Shown piece by piece: positions 16,978 to 27,237 of a DNA stretch of 64,000 nt. Source of the stretch: Rathayibacter sp. Leaf185 (lineage in GTDB: Bacteria; Actinomycetota; Actinomycetes; Actinomycetales; Microbacteriaceae); NCBI RefSeq assembly GCF_001423885.1, contig NZ_LMPP01000001.1:62001-126000 (forward strand), written 5' to 3'. Position 1 is the first letter of the stretch, and every line of letters begins with the position of its first letter. The position numbers and the translations under genes are program-made. Under the pieces are notes generated by a model. The model was given only the letters and a program-made list of their open reading frames with translations, had not been told where the DNA came from and searched no databases.

Positions 16978-17830
16978 GAACCTGTCCGACCCGTCCGTGG
17001 CGGCCGGACTCGAGCACCTCATCGGCCGGGCCACCTGGTTCGACGAGCAGCCTCCCTTCAGCGACCAGACCCTGGTCGATGCCCGAGCGGGGTCGCGCAC
17101 GCTGCTGATCGGCCTGCGCGCCGACGTCGTCGTCGCGGCTGCCGTGCTCGGCCAGGGCGAGCTGGAGTTCGTCGTGGATCCGGAGTGGCGGGGCGTCGGT
17201 TTCGGCCGGGCGACGCTCGAGCAGGTGCTGGCGAGCGGTCGCACGGGCCTTCTGGCGTGGGCGCACGGCGACCACCCGGCGGCGCGGGCCCTCGCGGCCT
17301 CGCACGGATTCTCCCCCGTCCGGACGCTGCTGCACCTGGCGCTGGAGCCGCTCGTCGCGCCCGACGTCGTCGTCCCGGAGGGGTACACGGTCGCGGACGC
17401 CCACGATCTCGACCCCGCAGAGTGGGTCGCGCTCAACGCGCGGGTCTTCGCCGCTCATCCGGAGCAGGGTCGGCTCACCGAGGACGACCTCGCCGCCCGC
17501 CGGGCAGAGCCCTGGTTCGACGAGGGGGACTTCCTCGTCCTCCGAGACGCGCGCGGCGACCTCGTCGGCTACGACTGGGTCAAGATCGAGCCGGGATCGA
17601 CGACGGGCGAGATCTACGTGCTCGGCATCGCACCCGAGGCCGCGGGCCGCGGCCTCGGCCGGGCACTCCTCGGAGCCGGCCTCGCACGCATGCTCGAGCG
17701 CGGGTGCACCGCCGCAGACCTCTATGTCGAGGCCGAGAACCTCTCGGCCGTCGCCCTCTACCGCTCGCTCGGCTTCACCGACGCCTCCGTCGACGTGCAG
17801 TACCTGCAACGGCGCCCGGCGGTCCGCTGA
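16949..17830 (+). CDS. mshD: Mycothiol synthase MshD
   Basis: A 293-residue protein with two tandem GNAT acetyltransferase domains (about 1-140 and 145-293), which acetylates Cys-GlcN-Ins in the last step of mycothiol synthesis. The second domain has the acetyl-CoA loop [16 protein letters not shown] and ends [14 protein letters not shown]. The ATG at 16949 lies inside the end of glnR (29-base overlap), so translation is probably coupled. Mycothiol is specific to actinobacteria, which supports the taxonomic placement. A PHO box and ppk follow. Confidence 0.92.
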   Translation: MSESLNLSVENLSDPSVAAGLEHLIGRATWFDEQPPFSDQTLVDARAGSRTLLIGLRADVVVAAAVLGQGELEFVVDPEWRGVGFGRATLEQVLASGRTGLLAWAHGDHPAARALAASHGFSPVRTLLHLALEPLVAPDVVVPEGYTVADAHDLDPAEWVALNARVFAAHPEQGRLTEDDLAARRAEPWFDEGDFLVLRDARGDLVGYDWVKIEPGSTTGEIYVLGIAPEAAGRGLGRALLGAGLARMLERGCTAADLYVEAENLSAVALYRSLGFTDASVDVQYLQRRPAVR

Positions 17831-17853
17831 CCACGAGGCTCCTCCCCAGGCCG

Positions 17854-17875
17854 CGTTCACCCCGCATTCACCACC
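17854..17875 (+). promoter_or_regulatory. PHO box upstream of ppk
   Basis: Two adjacent 11-base units, CGTTCACCCCG (17854-17864) and CATTCACCACC (17865-17875), with TTCACC in register. This is the actinobacterial PHO-box pattern (direct repeats of about 11 bases with TTCA cores) read by PhoP/RegX3-type regulators. It ends 40 bases before the ppk start codon. Confidence 0.75.
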
Positions 17876-17915
17876 GGCGGCGCGAGGCGGCCGGAGGCGG
17901 TGCCAGGATGGTCGC

Positions 17916-20123
17916 ATGGACGGCGACAACCTGATTCTCGAAGACGGTCTGAGCGACGAGCTCGACGACGACTTCGACGACGAGGAGGAGGAGCACTCCG
18001 ATCCCCTGCTCCCGGACAACCGCTACCTCGATCGCGAGTTGAGCTGGCTGGCGTTCAACCAGCGCGTGCTCGAACTGGCCGAGGACCCGCTGGTACCGGT
18101 GCTCGAGCGGGCGAACTTCCTGGCGATCTTCTCCTCGAACCTCGACGAGTTCTTCATGGTCCGGGTCGCCGGGCTGAAGCGCCGCATCCTCACCGGCCTC
18201 GCGCTGCCGACCAACATCGGCCGCGTGCCGGTCGATGTGCTGACCGACATCTCCGAGAAGGCGCACCTGCTGCAGCAGCGTCACTCGCGGGCGTTCAAGG
18301 ACCTCGTCGAGCCGGCCCTGCGCGACTCCGGCATCGACATCGTGCGGTGGAGCGAACTCAGCGACGCCGAGCGCGAGGTGCTCGACGACTACTTCTCGGC
18401 CCAGATCTTCCCCGTGCTGATGCCGCTCGCGGTCGACCCGGCGCACCCGTTCCCCTACATCTCGGGCCTCTCGCTCAATCTCTCGGTGCGCGTGCGCAAC
18501 CCCAAGACGCAGAAGACCGAGTTCGCGCGCCTCAAGGTGCCGCAGATGCTGCCGCGCTTCGTCCGGATCGCCGGCGTCGCGGCACCCGGCGAGCCGATGC
18601 GCTTCATCTCGCTCGAGGACCTGATCGCGAACCAGCTCGACGACCTCTTCCCGGGCATGGAGATCCTCGACCACCACGTCTTCCGGATCACCCGCAACGA
18701 GGACGTCGAGGTCGACGAGGACGAGACCGAGAACCTCATCAAGGCGCTCGAGAAAGAGCTCCTCCGTCGACGGTTCGGCCCGCCCATCCGCCTCGAGGTC
18801 ACCGACGACATGGATGACGAGACGCTCGGGCTGCTCGTCCGCGAGCTCGACATCACGACGCAGGAGGTCTACAAGCTCCCCGCGCCGCTGGACCTCGGCG
18901 GGCTCTTCAGCCTGCAGAAGATCGACCGGCCCGACCTCAAGTACCCCAATCACGTGCCGACGACGGCCGTGCAGCTCTCACCGAGCGACTCGAACCAGCG
19001 GCAGGACATCTTCAAGGCGGTCTCGCGCGGCGACGTGCTGCTGCACCACCCGTACGAGTCGTTCGCGACCAGCGTGCAGGCGTTCCTCGAGCAGGCGGCG
19101 GCCGACCCCGACGTGCTCGCGATCAAGCAGACCCTTTACCGCACCTCGGGCGACTCGCCCATCGTCGAGGCGCTGATCGATGCGGCGGAGTCGGGCAAGC
19201 AGGTGCTCGCGCTGGTCGAGATCAAGGCGCGCTTCGACGAGCAGGCCAACATCTCGTGGGCGCGCAAGCTCGAGAAGGCCGGCGTGCACGTGGTCTACGG
19301 GCTCGTCGGGCTGAAGACGCACTGCAAGCTCGCGCTCGTGATCCGCCAGGAGAAGGGCGGAGTCCTCCGCCACTACTCCCACATCGGCACGGGCAACTAC
19401 AACCCGAAGACCTCGCGGATCTACGAGGACCTCGGTCTGCTCACGGCCGACGCCGAGGTGGGCAAGGACCTCACCCGGCTCTTCAACGAGCTCTCCGGCT
19501 ACGCGATCGAGAAGAAGTTCAAGCGCCTCCTGGTCGCTCCGCGCCACCTGCGCAAGGGCCTGCTCAAGCGCATCGACGCCGAGACCGAGAACGCCCGCAA
19601 GGGTCTTCCCTCCGGGATCCGCATCAAGGTCAACTCGATCGTCGACGAATCCGTGATCGACGCGCTCTACCGCGCCAGCCAGGCCGGCGTGCCGGTCGAC
19701 GTCTGGGTCCGCGGCATCTGCGGCCTCAAGCCCGGGCAGGAGGGCCTCTCCGAGACCATCCGCGTGCGCTCGATCCTCGGCCGCTACCTCGAGCACTCGC
19801 GGATCTTCAGCTTCGTCAACGGCGGGGAGCCGGACGTCTTCATCGGCAGCGCCGACATGATGCACCGCAACCTCGACCGCCGCGTCGAGGCACTGGTGCG
19901 CATCGTCGAGCCCGCGCACCTCGCCGAGATCGACGACATGTTCGTGCGCGCGATGGACGAGAAGACCGCCTCGTGGTGGCTCGGCTCGGACGGCACATGG
20001 ACACGGCATCACCTCGACGAGGACGGAGCTCCGCTGTCGGATCTCCAGAACCGGTTGATGCAGCACATCTCGCACCGCAAGCGCGCGGCCTCCCGGTCCG
20101 CCTCGCGCGTATCGAGCCGCTGA
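17916..20123 (+). CDS. ppk: Polyphosphate kinase 1
   Basis: A 735-residue enzyme that makes inorganic polyphosphate from ATP. The N-terminal PPK1 domain begins [19 protein letters not shown]; the catalytic core has the HKD-like region with autophosphorylated His in [22 protein letters not shown]; the C-terminal PLD-like domain has [15 protein letters not shown]. The ATG at 17916 follows AGGA; the first 35 residues are very acidic ([10 protein letters not shown]). A PHO box lies just upstream, so phosphate starvation control is likely. mutT1 starts 4 bases after the stop. Confidence 0.95.
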   Translation: MDGDNLILEDGLSDELDDDFDDEEEEHSDPLLPDNRYLDRELSWLAFNQRVLELAEDPLVPVLERANFLAIFSSNLDEFFMVRVAGLKRRILTGLALPTNIGRVPVDVLTDISEKAHLLQQRHSRAFKDLVEPALRDSGIDIVRWSELSDAEREVLDDYFSAQIFPVLMPLAVDPAHPFPYISGLSLNLSVRVRNPKTQKTEFARLKVPQMLPRFVRIAGVAAPGEPMRFISLEDLIANQLDDLFPGMEILDHHVFRITRNEDVEVDEDETENLIKALEKELLRRRFGPPIRLEVTDDMDDETLGLLVRELDITTQEVYKLPAPLDLGGLFSLQKIDRPDLKYPNHVPTTAVQLSPSDSNQRQDIFKAVSRGDVLLHHPYESFATSVQAFLEQAAADPDVLAIKQTLYRTSGDSPIVEALIDAAESGKQVLALVEIKARFDEQANISWARKLEKAGVHVVYGLVGLKTHCKLALVIRQEKGGVLRHYSHIGTGNYNPKTSRIYEDLGLLTADAEVGKDLTRLFNELSGYAIEKKFKRLLVAPRHLRKGLLKRIDAETENARKGLPSGIRIKVNSIVDESVIDALYRASQAGVPVDVWVRGICGLKPGQEGLSETIRVRSILGRYLEHSRIFSFVNGGEPDVFIGSADMMHRNLDRRVEALVRIVEPAHLAEIDDMFVRAMDEKTASWWLGSDGTWTRHHLDEDGAPLSDLQNRLMQHISHRKRAASRSASRVSSR

Positions 20124-20127
20124 CGCC

Positions 20128-21063
20128 GTGACGGGGACCGTCTTCGCGGCAGGGGCCGTGTGCTGGCGGCTCATCGAGGGGCGCCCGCACATCCTCGTCA
20201 TCCACCGACCGCACCGGAGGGACGTCAGTCTCCCCAAGGGCAAGGTCGACCCCGGCGAGTCCCTGCCCGAGACCGCCGTGCGCGAGATACGGGAGGAGAC
20301 GGGGCTCGCCGTCGCCCTCGGCGTGCCTCTCGGCTCGACCGAGTACACCCTCCCGAACGGCCGGCCGAAGGCCGTGTACTACTGGGCCGCGCAGGTCACC
20401 GAGAAGGCGGTGCTCGCCTCCGACTTCCTGCCGAACGACGAGGTCGAGGCGCTCGAGTGGGTCACCGTCAAGCGGGCCCGCAGCTACCTGACCTACCCGC
20501 ACGACGTCGCGATCGTCGACGAGTTCGCCCGGATCGTGACGCGCGGGACCCTCGACACCTTCGCGATCGTCGTCCTCCGGCACGCGAAGGCCGTGCCCCC
20601 CTCCTCCTGGGACGGTCGCGACTCGACCCGTCGCCTCAACCGCAGAGGCACCGCCGAGGCCGAAGCGGCCGCCCGCGCCGTCGCCGCCTGGCGCCCGCGA
20701 CGCCTGATCTCGAGCACGGCTAAGCGCTGCCGCGCGACGACCGCTCCCCTCTCCTCCCTCCTCAAGCGGCCCGTGCGGCTCTCGGACGACATCAGCCAGG
20801 AGGCGTTCGAGCGCGGAACGGCCGATGTGCGCACGGTCGTCGGCAAGCGCGTGCGTGCCCGTAAGTCGGCCGTGCTCTGCAGCCACGGCCCGGTCATCCC
20901 CGAGATCCTGCGCGAGATCGCCCTCGCGACCGCGACTCCGATCGGCGCCTACCTCGAGGAGGCGTCCGCACTGCCGACAGGCGGGTTCACCGTGGTGCAC
21001 CTCTCGACCGAGCACCCCGGCTCGGGGATCGTCGCGATCGAGACGCACGCGCCGCTCGCCTGA
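20128..21063 (+). CDS. mutT1: MutT1-type Nudix hydrolase with histidine phosphatase domain
   Basis: A 311-residue two-domain protein. An N-terminal Nudix domain (about 1-140) has the box GKVDPGESLPETAVREIREETGL. A C-terminal histidine phosphatase-like domain (about 150-300) has the RHG-type motif LRHAKAV and a second His in CSHGPVIPE. Mycobacterial MutT1 has the same architecture and also sits beside ppk; it degrades 8-oxo-(d)GTP and diadenosine polyphosphates. The GTG start is 4 bases after the ppk stop, so the two are co-translated, linking polyphosphate/nucleotide metabolism. Confidence 0.87.
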   Translation: MTGTVFAAGAVCWRLIEGRPHILVIHRPHRRDVSLPKGKVDPGESLPETAVREIREETGLAVALGVPLGSTEYTLPNGRPKAVYYWAAQVTEKAVLASDFLPNDEVEALEWVTVKRARSYLTYPHDVAIVDEFARIVTRGTLDTFAIVVLRHAKAVPPSSWDGRDSTRRLNRRGTAEAEAAARAVAAWRPRRLISSTAKRCRATTAPLSSLLKRPVRLSDDISQEAFERGTADVRTVVGKRVRARKSAVLCSHGPVIPEILREIALATATPIGAYLEEASALPTGGFTVVHLSTEHPGSGIVAIETHAPLA

Positions 21064-21133
21064 CCGCGCACAGCTGATGCACCGGGAGCGAACTCTGCTC
21101 CGCACGCCCGGATCGGGCAACGGGCCACCCCGT

Positions 21134-21155
21134 CGTTCATCCTGCGTTCACCGAG
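21134..21155 (+). promoter_or_regulatory. PHO box upstream of pstS
   Basis: Adjacent units CGTTCATCCTG (21134-21144) and CGTTCACCGAG (21145-21155), TTCA cores exactly 11 bases apart. It ends 97 bases before the pstS start and is the best match in the window to the actinobacterial PHO box; the same pattern precedes ppk. Confidence 0.78.
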
Positions 21156-21252
21156 CGGTCGGTGCCAGGACACGACCCCTCCGTACTCTCGCCTGCGGGC
21201 CGCACCAAGCCCTGTTCTGTTTTCCATGCTTTTCTACCCGAAAGGGATACTT

Positions 21253-22350
21253 GTGCGTTTCTCGCGTCTCGGCCAGGCGGCCGTCATCGCCGCGGTCGCA
21301 GCTATCACGCTGACCTCCTGCGCCTCCAACGAGACCTCCGCGGGCGCCGGTGAAGGCTCCGCCTCCGCGTCCTCGCTCTCCGGCACCATCACCGGCATCG
21401 GCTCCTCCGCCCAGGGCACCGCGCAGACCACCTGGGCTGCCGCGTTCCAGACCGCGAACCCCGAGGTCACCGTCAACTACGACCCGCAGGGTTCGGGTGC
21501 CGGCCGCACCAGCTTCATCGACGGCGCCGCCGACTTCGCCGGCTCGGACGCCGCGCTGAAGGACGAGGAGCTCGCGGGCACCTTCGCCGCCTGCGCGCCC
21601 GACTCCAAGCCGATCGACCTCCCGGTGTACATCTCCCCGATCGCGGTCATCTTCAACGTCGAGGGCGTCGACGAGCTCAAGCTCGACGCCGCGACCATCG
21701 CCGGCATCTTCAAGGGCACCATCACCACGTGGGACGCTCCGGAGATCACTGCCCTCAACCCGGACGCGACGCTCCCCAGCGCCCCGATCACCTCCGTGCA
21801 CCGCTCGGACGACTCCGGCACCACGCAGAACTTCACCGACTACCTCGCGGCCACCGCGAGCGACGTCTGGGATGCTCCTGCCGCGCAGACCTTCCCGTAC
21901 CAGAGCGGTGACGGCGCCAAGGGCACCTCCGGTGTCGTCGACGCAGTCAAGAACGGCACCAACACGATCGGCTACGCCGACGAGTCCGGTGCGCAGGGCA
22001 TGGACATGGCTCAGCTGAAGGTCGGAGACGCGTTCTCGACCATCTCCGCTGACGGAGCCGCCGCTGTCGTCGCCGCCTCGCCGGTCGCCGAGGGCCGCGA
22101 GGAGAACGACCTCGCGATCTCGATCGACCGCACGGGCACCGAGGCCGACGCCTGGCCGATGGTCCTGGTGAGCTACCTCATCGTGTGCCAGGAGTACTCG
22201 GACGCCGACAAGGGCGAGGTCGTCAAGGCCTTCGCGTCGTACATCGCCAGCTCGGAGGGCCAGGAGGCCGCCGCAGCCCAGGCCGGCTCGGCTCCCCTGA
22301 GCTCGGACCTCGCCGACAAGGTCGCCACCGCGATCGAGTCCATCAAGTAA
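21253..22350 (+). CDS. pstS: Phosphate-binding lipoprotein PstS
   Basis: A 365-residue periplasmic-type binding protein, lipid-anchored. The start is taken as the GTG at 21253 (MRFSRLGQ) behind GAAAGGGA; the ATG at 21226 would add nine residues before the signal. The lipobox is LTSC with Cys23. Phosphate-binding loops are visible: GSSAQGTAQTTW, QGSGAGRTSF and RSDDSGTTQNFTDYL. It delivers phosphate to PstCA. It heads pstSCAB, has a PHO box in front, and is followed by a perfect hairpin before pstC. Confidence 0.94.
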   Translation: MRFSRLGQAAVIAAVAAITLTSCASNETSAGAGEGSASASSLSGTITGIGSSAQGTAQTTWAAAFQTANPEVTVNYDPQGSGAGRTSFIDGAADFAGSDAALKDEELAGTFAACAPDSKPIDLPVYISPIAVIFNVEGVDELKLDAATIAGIFKGTITTWDAPEITALNPDATLPSAPITSVHRSDDSGTTQNFTDYLAATASDVWDAPAAQTFPYQSGDGAKGTSGVVDAVKNGTNTIGYADESGAQGMDMAQLKVGDAFSTISADGAAAVVAASPVAEGREENDLAISIDRTGTEADAWPMVLVSYLIVCQEYSDADKGEVVKAFASYIASSEGQEAAAAQAGSAPLSSDLADKVATAIESIK

Positions 22351-22356
22351 TCCACC

Positions 22357-22400
22357 GGCCGGGCCCGTCTCGTCGCTTCACGCGCGGGACGGGCCCGGCC
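22357..22400 (+). terminator. Hairpin between pstS and pstC (partial terminator)
   Basis: GGCCGGGCCCGTC (22357-22369) and GACGGGCCCGGCC (22388-22400) form a perfect 13-bp stem, starting 7 bases after the pstS stop. Inside an operon this usually lowers expression of the downstream permease genes relative to the abundant binding protein, or stabilises the pstS transcript end. Confidence 0.75.
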
Positions 22401-22497
22401 TGTGACCGGGGTCCGACCTGCCGCATGCGCGCATTCGAGCCCTACGATCTCCCCGTGAGCCCTGTCGAACCACCTCGTCTGAAGAGAGTCCCCTGGA

Positions 22498-23439
22498 ATG
22501 GCAACTGAGACCGTCGTCCGCCCGAAGGCGAAGGTGCGGATCGGAGATCGGGTCTTCTCGATCTCGACCGTCGCCGCCGGCTCCCTCATCCTCCTCGTCC
22601 TGGCCGCCGTCGCGATCTTCCTCATCGCGCAGTCGATCCCCGCGTTCACCGCGACCCCGGACCAGCTGCCCGGAGAAGCGACGAGCTTCTGGGCGTACGT
22701 CGGCCCGCTCGTCTTCGGCACGATCTGGTCGGCCGTCATCGCCCTCGTGATCGCACTGCCCCTGTCGATCGGGATCGCCCTCTTCATCTCGCACTACGCG
22801 CCCCGCCGCATCGCCATGGCGCTCGGCTACATCGTCGACCTGCTCGCCGCTGTCCCCTCGGTCGTCTTCGGACTCTGGGGCGCGACGGTCCTCGCGCCGA
22901 TGGTGCAGCCCTTCTACCTCTTCCTGAACGTCAACATCGGCTGGTTCCCGCTCTTCGGCGGCCAGGCCTCCGGAACGGGCAAGACGATCCTCACCGCATC
23001 GGTCGTCCTCGCCGTCATGGTCATCCCGATCATCACCGCCGTGTGCCGCGAGATCTTCCTCCAGGCCCCGCGGCTCCACGAGGAGGCGGCACTCGCCCTC
23101 GGTGCCACCCGCTGGGAGATGATCCGCATGGCCGTCCTCCCCTTCGGCGCCCCCGGCATCGTCTCGGCCGCGATGCTCGGCCTCGGCCGCGCCCTCGGCG
23201 AGACCCTCGCCGTCGCGATGGTGCTCTCGCCCGCCACGGTCGTCTCGTTCCTCCTGCTGACCTCGCAGAACTCGAACACCATCGCGGCCAACATCGCCCT
23301 GCAGTTCCCCGAGGCGAGCGGCGTCGGGGTCAACGTGCTCGTCGCCTCCGGCCTCATCCTCTTCGTCATCACCCTCGTCGTGAACTCGATCGCGCGATTC
23401 ATCGTGAATCGTCGCAAGGCCTTCTCTGGAGCCAACTGA
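22498..23439 (+). CDS. pstC: Phosphate ABC permease PstC
   Basis: A 313-residue membrane subunit with about six helices. It has the permease EAA loop facing PstB ([33 protein letters not shown]) and an N-terminal helix ([20 protein letters not shown]). It forms the transmembrane channel with PstA. The stop codon overlaps the pstA start (TGATG). Confidence 0.94.
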   Translation: MATETVVRPKAKVRIGDRVFSISTVAAGSLILLVLAAVAIFLIAQSIPAFTATPDQLPGEATSFWAYVGPLVFGTIWSAVIALVIALPLSIGIALFISHYAPRRIAMALGYIVDLLAAVPSVVFGLWGATVLAPMVQPFYLFLNVNIGWFPLFGGQASGTGKTILTASVVLAVMVIPIITAVCREIFLQAPRLHEEAALALGATRWEMIRMAVLPFGAPGIVSAAMLGLGRALGETLAVAMVLSPATVVSFLLLTSQNSNTIAANIALQFPEASGVGVNVLVASGLILFVITLVVNSIARFIVNRRKAFSGAN

Positions 23440-24524
23440 TGTCCGCCGCCACCTCGACCGCCGTCGTCCCTCCCGTCACGCTGATCACAGGCAAGCTGCC
23501 CAAGGGGACCCCCTGGATGCTCCTGGTGGGCAGCTGGGTCGTGTTCGCGCTCGTCTTCCTGGTACTCCAGGCGGCCGGCATGATGAACGACTTCAGCCTC
23601 GTCGGCGCGATCTTCTGGGGCACCGTCCTCTTCGACATCGCCATCTACGTGGTCTCGCGCCTCGTCGAGGGCGGCCGCAAGGCGGTCGACCGCCTGGTCA
23701 CCTCGCTCGTCGCGACGGCGTTCATCGTCGCGCTGCTCCCGCTCATCTCGCTGCTCTGGACCGTCGTCACGAACGGCACCGCGCGCTTCGACGCCCTGTT
23801 CTTCGGCTCCTCGATGCGCAACGTCATCGACGCGGGCGGTGGAGCACTGCACGCGATCGTCGGGACGCTCGAGATCACCGCCATGGCCGCCGTCATCTCG
23901 GTGCCGATCGGCCTGCTGACCGCGATCTACCTCGTCGAGTATGGGCGCGGGCACCTCGCCCGGGCGATCACGTTCTTCGTCGACGTGATGACGGGCATCC
24001 CCTCGATCGTCGCCGGTCTGTTCGCCTACGCCCTCTTCTCCCTCCTGCTCGGCCCCGGCGTCCGGATGGGCTTCGCGGGCTCGATCGCCCTCGCCGTGCT
24101 GATGATCCCCGTGGTCGTCCGCTCGTCCGAGGAGATGCTCAAGCTCGTCCCGAACGAGCTGCGCGAGGCCTCCTATGCGCTGGGCGTGCCCAAATGGCTG
24201 ACCATCGTCAAGATCGTCCTGCCGACCTCGATCGCCGGCATCACCACCGGCATCACGCTGGCGATCGCCCGCGTGATCGGCGAGACGGCTCCGCTGCTCA
24301 TCGTCGCCGGATTCACCGCCTCGATGAACTACGACCTGTTCAGCGAGCGGATGATGACCCTCCCGGTCTTCGTCTACACGCAGTACGCGAACCAGGGCCC
24401 CGACTCGGAGGCGTTCCTCAACCGCGCCTGGACCGGGGCGCTGGTCCTCATCCTGATCGTCATGGTGCTCAACCTGGGCGCACGGCTCATCGCCAAGGCG
24501 TTCGCCCCCAAGCTCGGCCGCTGA
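23439..24524 (+). CDS. pstA: Phosphate ABC permease PstA
   Basis: A 361-residue permease. The ATG at 23439 shares one base with the pstC stop (TGATG). An N-terminal extension with three hydrophobic segments (to about residue 110) precedes the six-helix BPD_transp_1 core, whose EAA loop reads [32 protein letters not shown]. It pairs with PstC. The gap to pstB is 41 bases. Confidence 0.94.
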   Translation: MSAATSTAVVPPVTLITGKLPKGTPWMLLVGSWVVFALVFLVLQAAGMMNDFSLVGAIFWGTVLFDIAIYVVSRLVEGGRKAVDRLVTSLVATAFIVALLPLISLLWTVVTNGTARFDALFFGSSMRNVIDAGGGALHAIVGTLEITAMAAVISVPIGLLTAIYLVEYGRGHLARAITFFVDVMTGIPSIVAGLFAYALFSLLLGPGVRMGFAGSIALAVLMIPVVVRSSEEMLKLVPNELREASYALGVPKWLTIVKIVLPTSIAGITTGITLAIARVIGETAPLLIVAGFTASMNYDLFSERMMTLPVFVYTQYANQGPDSEAFLNRAWTGALVLILIVMVLNLGARLIAKAFAPKLGR

Positions 24525-24565
24525 CACCCACCACTCGGCTCCGGCCGCCACTCCCGAAGGAAGCA

Positions 24566-25345
24566 ATGTCCAAGCGCATCGAGGTCAACGACCTCAACGT
24601 CTACTACAGCCAGTTCCTCGCGGTGGAGGGCGTCTCGCTCGCCATCGAACCGCGCACCGTCACGGCGTTCATCGGTCCGTCCGGCTGCGGCAAGTCCACC
24701 TTCCTCCGGACCCTGAACCGCATGCACGAAGTCATCCCCGGCGCCCACGTGGAGGGCGAGGTGCTGATCGACGGCAACAACCTCTACGCGCAGGGCGTCG
24801 ACCCCGTGCAGGTGCGCCGGCAGGTCGGCATGGTCTTCCAGCGCCCGAACCCCTTCCCGACGATGTCGATCCGGGACAACGTGCTCGCGGGCGTCAAGCT
24901 CAACAACCGCCGCATCTCCAAGTCGGACGCCGACGCGCTCGTCGAGCGCTCGCTCCAGGGCGCGAACCTGTGGAACGAGGTCAAGGACCGGCTCGACAAG
25001 CCGGGCTCCGGCCTCTCCGGTGGCCAGCAGCAGCGCCTCTGCATCGCCCGCGCGATCGCGGTCTCACCCGATGTCCTGCTGATGGACGAGCCGTGCTCGG
25101 CGCTCGACCCGATCTCGACCCTCGCCATCGAGGACCTCATCGAGGAGCTGAAGAACGACTACACGATCGTGATCGTGACGCACAACATGCAGCAGGCCTC
25201 GCGGGTGTCGGACCGCACCGCGTTCTTCAACATCGCGGGCACCGGCAAGCCGGGCAAGCTCATCGAGTACGACGACACCGCGACGATGTTCTCGCGTCCG
25301 TCCGTCCAGGCGACCGAGGACTACGTGTCGGGTCGCTTCGGCTGA
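24566..25345 (+). CDS. pstB: Phosphate ABC ATPase PstB
   Basis: A 259-residue ATPase that powers PstCA. Walker A is GPSGCGKST (about 33-41), signature [16 protein letters not shown], Walker [14 protein letters not shown], and switch His in VTHNMQQA. The ATG at 24566 has a good GAAGGAAG ribosome site just upstream. Last gene of the pst operon; a 19-bp perfect hairpin follows. With PhoU and SenX3 it forms the phosphate-sensing complex. Confidence 0.95.
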   Translation: MSKRIEVNDLNVYYSQFLAVEGVSLAIEPRTVTAFIGPSGCGKSTFLRTLNRMHEVIPGAHVEGEVLIDGNNLYAQGVDPVQVRRQVGMVFQRPNPFPTMSIRDNVLAGVKLNNRRISKSDADALVERSLQGANLWNEVKDRLDKPGSGLSGGQQQRLCIARAIAVSPDVLLMDEPCSALDPISTLAIEDLIEELKNDYTIVIVTHNMQQASRVSDRTAFFNIAGTGKPGKLIEYDDTATMFSRPSVQATEDYVSGRFG

Positions 25346-25358
25346 TCCGACGCCTCGA

Positions 25359-25400
25359 CGCAGAAGAGCCGCACTCCTCGGGGAGTGCGGCTCTTCTGCG
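25359..25400. terminator. Perfect 19-bp bidirectional terminator, pstB/rskA
   Basis: Bases 25359-25377 and 25382-25400 are perfect reverse complements around the tetraloop TCGG. It sits 14 bases after the pstB stop and 9 bases before the rskA stop, so it can serve both convergent operons. Confidence 0.88.
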
Positions 25401-25409
25401 TTCGGGTCG

Positions 25410-26246
25410 TCAGGCGGTCGCTATGGCGAGGATCGGATCGGTCGTCGGAACGTCCGATCCGCCCGCGTCCTCGACCGTGACGGCGACGACCGCCCCCGCG
25501 GCGAGCGTGCCCTCGAGCGGCGCCACCGTGCGGCCGTCGCCTCCGTCGAAGGTGCCAGCGGGCACGGCGCCCGAGGTGCCGATGTACCAGAGCTCGTACG
25601 TCTTGTCGTCGGGGAGGGCGGCGAGGTCGTCGACCACGAGCGCCGAGCGGCCGAGCGAGCTCGACCAGACCAGCGTCGCCGTCTCACCCGTGGCGAGCGC
25701 GCCCGCCGTCTCCTGCACATCGGGAGCGCTGCGGATCTGCTCGAGCGCGGTGAGCTGCTGGGTCTGTCCGGCGTCCGGAGCGAGGAGCGGCGGGAGGGTC
25801 ACTCCGCCGACCACGATCACTGCGGCGGCGGCTGCGGCCGAGAGGTAGACGGCCGGACGGGCGAACCACCGGCTGCGGCTCCGCGCCTCTGCGCCGTGTC
25901 GCGCGGGGGCGGGTGCCTCGTCGGGCGTCGTCACGGCCCGCAGGCGCGGTGCCTCGGTCTGCTCGGAGGCCGTCTCGGGAGCCGCCGGGGCCGGCAGCTG
26001 CGGCGTCGTCGCGATGAGTGCCATCAGGTCGGTCTTGAGGGCCGGAGAGGGCGCGATGGGGGGCGCACTGGAAGCGAGCGCCTCGGCGACCGCGGAGAAC
26101 TCGTCGGCCTCGCCGCGCGCCTCCGGGTGCTCGTCGAGGTAGCGGGCGAACCGCGCCTCCTCGTCGGGGGTAAGAATGCCGAGCGCGTGGCCGGCCGCGA
26201 GCTCGCGCGGATCGGCGGCGCCATCGGGATCGTTCATGTCGTTCAC
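25410..26246 (-). CDS. rskA: Anti-sigma-K factor RskA
   Basis: A 278-residue single-pass membrane protein. The cytoplasmic N-terminus (1-135) starts with an anti-sigma domain (DPRELAAGHALGILTPDEEARFARYLDEHPE), the membrane helix is at about 138-160 (YLSAAAAAAVIVVGGVTLPP), and the extracytoplasmic C-terminal RskA domain has WSSSLGRSALVVDDLAALPDDKTYELWYI. It holds SigK at the membrane until it is cut. The GTG at 26246 overlaps the sigK stop (GTGA), so sigma and anti-sigma are made in step. Confidence 0.88.
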   Translation of the reverse strand: MNDMNDPDGAADPRELAAGHALGILTPDEEARFARYLDEHPEARGEADEFSAVAEALASSAPPIAPSPALKTDLMALIATTPQLPAPAAPETASEQTEAPRLRAVTTPDEAPAPARHGAEARSRSRWFARPAVYLSAAAAAAVIVVGGVTLPPLLAPDAGQTQQLTALEQIRSAPDVQETAGALATGETATLVWSSSLGRSALVVDDLAALPDDKTYELWYIGTSGAVPAGTFDGGDGRTVAPLEGTLAAGAVVAVTVEDAGGSDVPTTDPILAIATA

Positions 26247-26803
26247 AGGGCCACCCCCATCTCTTCTCGAAGTCTGATCATTCCATCGCGGAGTCGCGTC
26301 TTGACGGTGCCGATGGGGCACTTCAGGATCCCCGCGATCTCACTGTGCGAGTACCCGCCGTAGTACGCGAGCTGAAGCGCCTGGCGCTGGAGCTCGGTGA
26401 GGCGCCCGAGAGCGACGGCGACCTTCTCGTGCTCAAGTGACACCTCCGCCTGCTCGGCGACCTGGTCGTACTCACGACCGAGGTCTCGGATACCGATGCG
26501 CACGTCCCGATCGCGGCCCGCTTGAGCCGCGCGTACCCGATCGATGGCCCTGCGGTGTGCCATCGTGAGGATCCAGGTCGTCGCGCTTCCTTTATTCGGA
26601 GCGAACCTCGCGGCGGTTTGCCAGATCTCGAGGAAGACCTCCTGCGTGACCTCCTCGGACTGCGCGCGGTCGAGGAGGACACGGGTGATGAGTCCGAGCA
26701 CCCGGGAGGCGAAGAGGTCGTACAGCTCTGAGAAGGCGCGCTGGTCGCCCGTCGTGATGCGCTCCAGGAGCGCTCCGGCATCGGCCGTCGTGTCGTCGGT
26801 CAT
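26243..26803 (-). CDS. sigK: ECF sigma factor SigK
   Basis: A 186-residue ECF sigma factor. Region 2 spans about 20-95 (ELYDLFASRVLGLITRVLLDRAQSEEVTQEVFLEIW) and region 4 about 125-180 (LTELQRQALQLAYYGGYSHSEIAGILKCPIGTVKTRLRDGMIRL). Length and partner match mycobacterial SigK. It overlaps rskA at GTGA and the upstream membrane-protein gene by 4 bases, so the three form one unit. In mycobacteria SigK drives secreted-protein genes and its own operon; the regulon here is unknown. Confidence 0.88.
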   Translation of the reverse strand: MTDDTTADAGALLERITTGDQRAFSELYDLFASRVLGLITRVLLDRAQSEEVTQEVFLEIWQTAARFAPNKGSATTWILTMAHRRAIDRVRAAQAGRDRDVRIGIRDLGREYDQVAEQAEVSLEHEKVAVALGRLTELQRQALQLAYYGGYSHSEIAGILKCPIGTVKTRLRDGMIRLREEMGVAL

Positions 26804-27237
26804 CCGCGTCGCCCCGCTCGCGCCCGGTTCGTGAGGTTCCGGGACATCCAGAAGGCTGCCACGGCGAGGCCCGCGATCACGACCGACACTTCGAGCGGGT
26901 GGGTCACGAATCGCACGTCGATCGGGACGACCCCGAGATCGACGAGCGCCGGGTCGGACAACCGGGGCGCCAGCCAGAGCGAGATCACCGCGACCACGGC
27001 GGCCGTCAGCCCGGGGTAGCTGCGCGGGCGGAGGAGTACCCAGAGGCCGGCGGCGATGTCGAGGACCGCGAGGGTGCGCATGATCGCGCCCTGCGAGACG
27101 ACGACGCCGCCGCCCAGCAGAGCCCCCTCTGCGGAGTCGACTCCCGGAGCCGCGACGAGGTAGAGGACAGCCGCGACGAGGAGGCCGAGGCCCGCCACGA
27201 GCCGTGCCGCGATCCGGAAGGCCTTGGGACTCTTCAT
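26800..27237 (-). CDS. Four-helix membrane protein heading the sigK operon
   Basis: A 145-residue protein with four hydrophobic helices (about 8-28, 45-64, 75-95, 115-135). The ATG at 27237 (MKSPKAFRIAARL) gives a short basic N-terminus; upstream codons in the frame do not look translated. It overlaps sigK by 4 bases, so it is translated with the sigma/anti-sigma pair and may belong to the same response. It may be distantly DoxX-like, but no family motif is certain. Confidence 0.65.
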   Translation of the reverse strand: MKSPKAFRIAARLVAGLGLLVAAVLYLVAAPGVDSAEGALLGGGVVVSQGAIMRTLAVLDIAAGLWVLLRPRSYPGLTAAVVAVISLWLAPRLSDPALVDLGVVPIDVRFVTHPLEVSVVIAGLAVAAFWMSRNLTNRARAGRRG

